Source: JAZLIL01 sp045617405 (GTDB lineage Bacteria; Bacillota; Clostridia; Lachnospirales; Lachnospiraceae). Taken from it: a stretch of 59,931 bases of DNA. The DNA lies in assembly GCA_045617405.1 (NCBI GenBank), contig JAZLIL010000081.1:1-59931 (forward strand), read 5' to 3'. Below are positions 59,847 to 59,931 of this stretch, in pieces. Under the pieces are notes generated by a model that worked only from the letters and a program-made list of their open reading frames with translations, was not told the DNA's origin and did no database searches. The translations under genes were made by a program, and so were the position numbers. The first letter of the stretch is position 1, and each line of letters begins with the position of its first letter.

Positions 59847-59931
59847 ATGAACGATAAACAATGGGAAATTGTAAAGGCCTGCGCAAGATGTGAGGCTATG
59901 GAGCGGATTCCGGTGGGACTGATTGTTGACA
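59847..59931 (+). CDS. URO-D-family protein, N-terminal fragment
   Basis: 28 residues from ATG 59847 with ACGAGGAGAAAAGA upstream; the gene runs off the window. The sequence MNDKQWEIVKACARCEAMER then IPVGLIVD resembles the start of uroporphyrinogen-decarboxylase-family proteins that continue with DSPW. It differs from the start of the family member at 5926. The evidence is only the N-terminus, so the family is a weak call. It is in line with the uronate genes, 86 bases after kdgK. Confidence 0.45.
   Translation, partial: MNDKQWEIVKACARCEAMERIPVGLIVD

Overview
The window looks like chromosome of an anaerobic Gram-positive Clostridia member, most likely Lachnospiraceae. This is inferred from strong AGGAGG ribosome sites, a T-box leader, an FMN riboswitch, a BspA-like surface protein, SmtB/CadC-type metal control and the absence of outer-membrane genes. 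I see no rRNA, tRNA, CRISPR array, phage or insertion sequence. Coding density is high and both strands are used.

Layout. 1-5050 is the 3' part of an F-type ATP synthase operon: tail of subunit b, then a delta C-terminal domain fused to alpha, then a gamma-beta fusion, then epsilon. 5085-8697 holds a small membrane protein, a uroporphyrinogen-decarboxylase-family protein, a nitroreductase and a 3-hydroxyacyl-CoA dehydrogenase. Two copies of a 145-bp palindromic repeat lie in the first 8 kb, with fragments elsewhere. 9050-12095 is an aromatic amino acid operon (DAHP synthase, prephenate dehydrogenase, 3-dehydroquinate synthase). 12225-34577 is mixed housekeeping and accessory sequence: a glycosyltransferase, an unusual amino-acid ABC transporter, an rRNA methyltransferase, CheY-like/SurE, two Cof phosphatases (one fused to a membrane domain), a MaoC hydratase, an FMN-riboswitch-controlled riboflavin transporter, a methyl-accepting chemotaxis protein, an O-antigen-ligase-like protein, a leucine-rich surface protein, LytTR, a Pro/Glu-repeat protein and ProC. 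34652-36236 is trpB behind a tryptophan T-box. 36503-39225 is a heavy-metal efflux operon (HMA protein, P-type ATPase, ArsR sensor). 39226-43112 holds an EamA transporter, a deaminase remnant, malQ and miaA.

43264 to the end is a uronate/pectin-product island. It holds KDPG aldolase fused to a VOC domain, a KdgF-like cupin, a GntR regulator, UxuA and UxuB, a DctPQM TRAP transporter, UxaB, UxaA, UxaC, KduD, KduI and KdgK. Together these take up hexuronates or unsaturated uronates and convert them via 2-keto-3-deoxygluconate and KDPG to pyruvate and glyceraldehyde-3-phosphate. A palindrome, CTAACATGTTAG, recurs at the three control regions of the island and is the likely operator of the GntR protein. 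A second URO-D-family gene starts at the right edge.

The most unusual signals are the two F1-ATPase fusions, each joining a subunit present once per enzyme to one present three times; the 145-bp palindromic repeat that supplies the last codons and stop of genes; and a recurring habit of 30-67 bp tandem duplications in gene-end spacers, several of which copy a stop codon or ribosome site.
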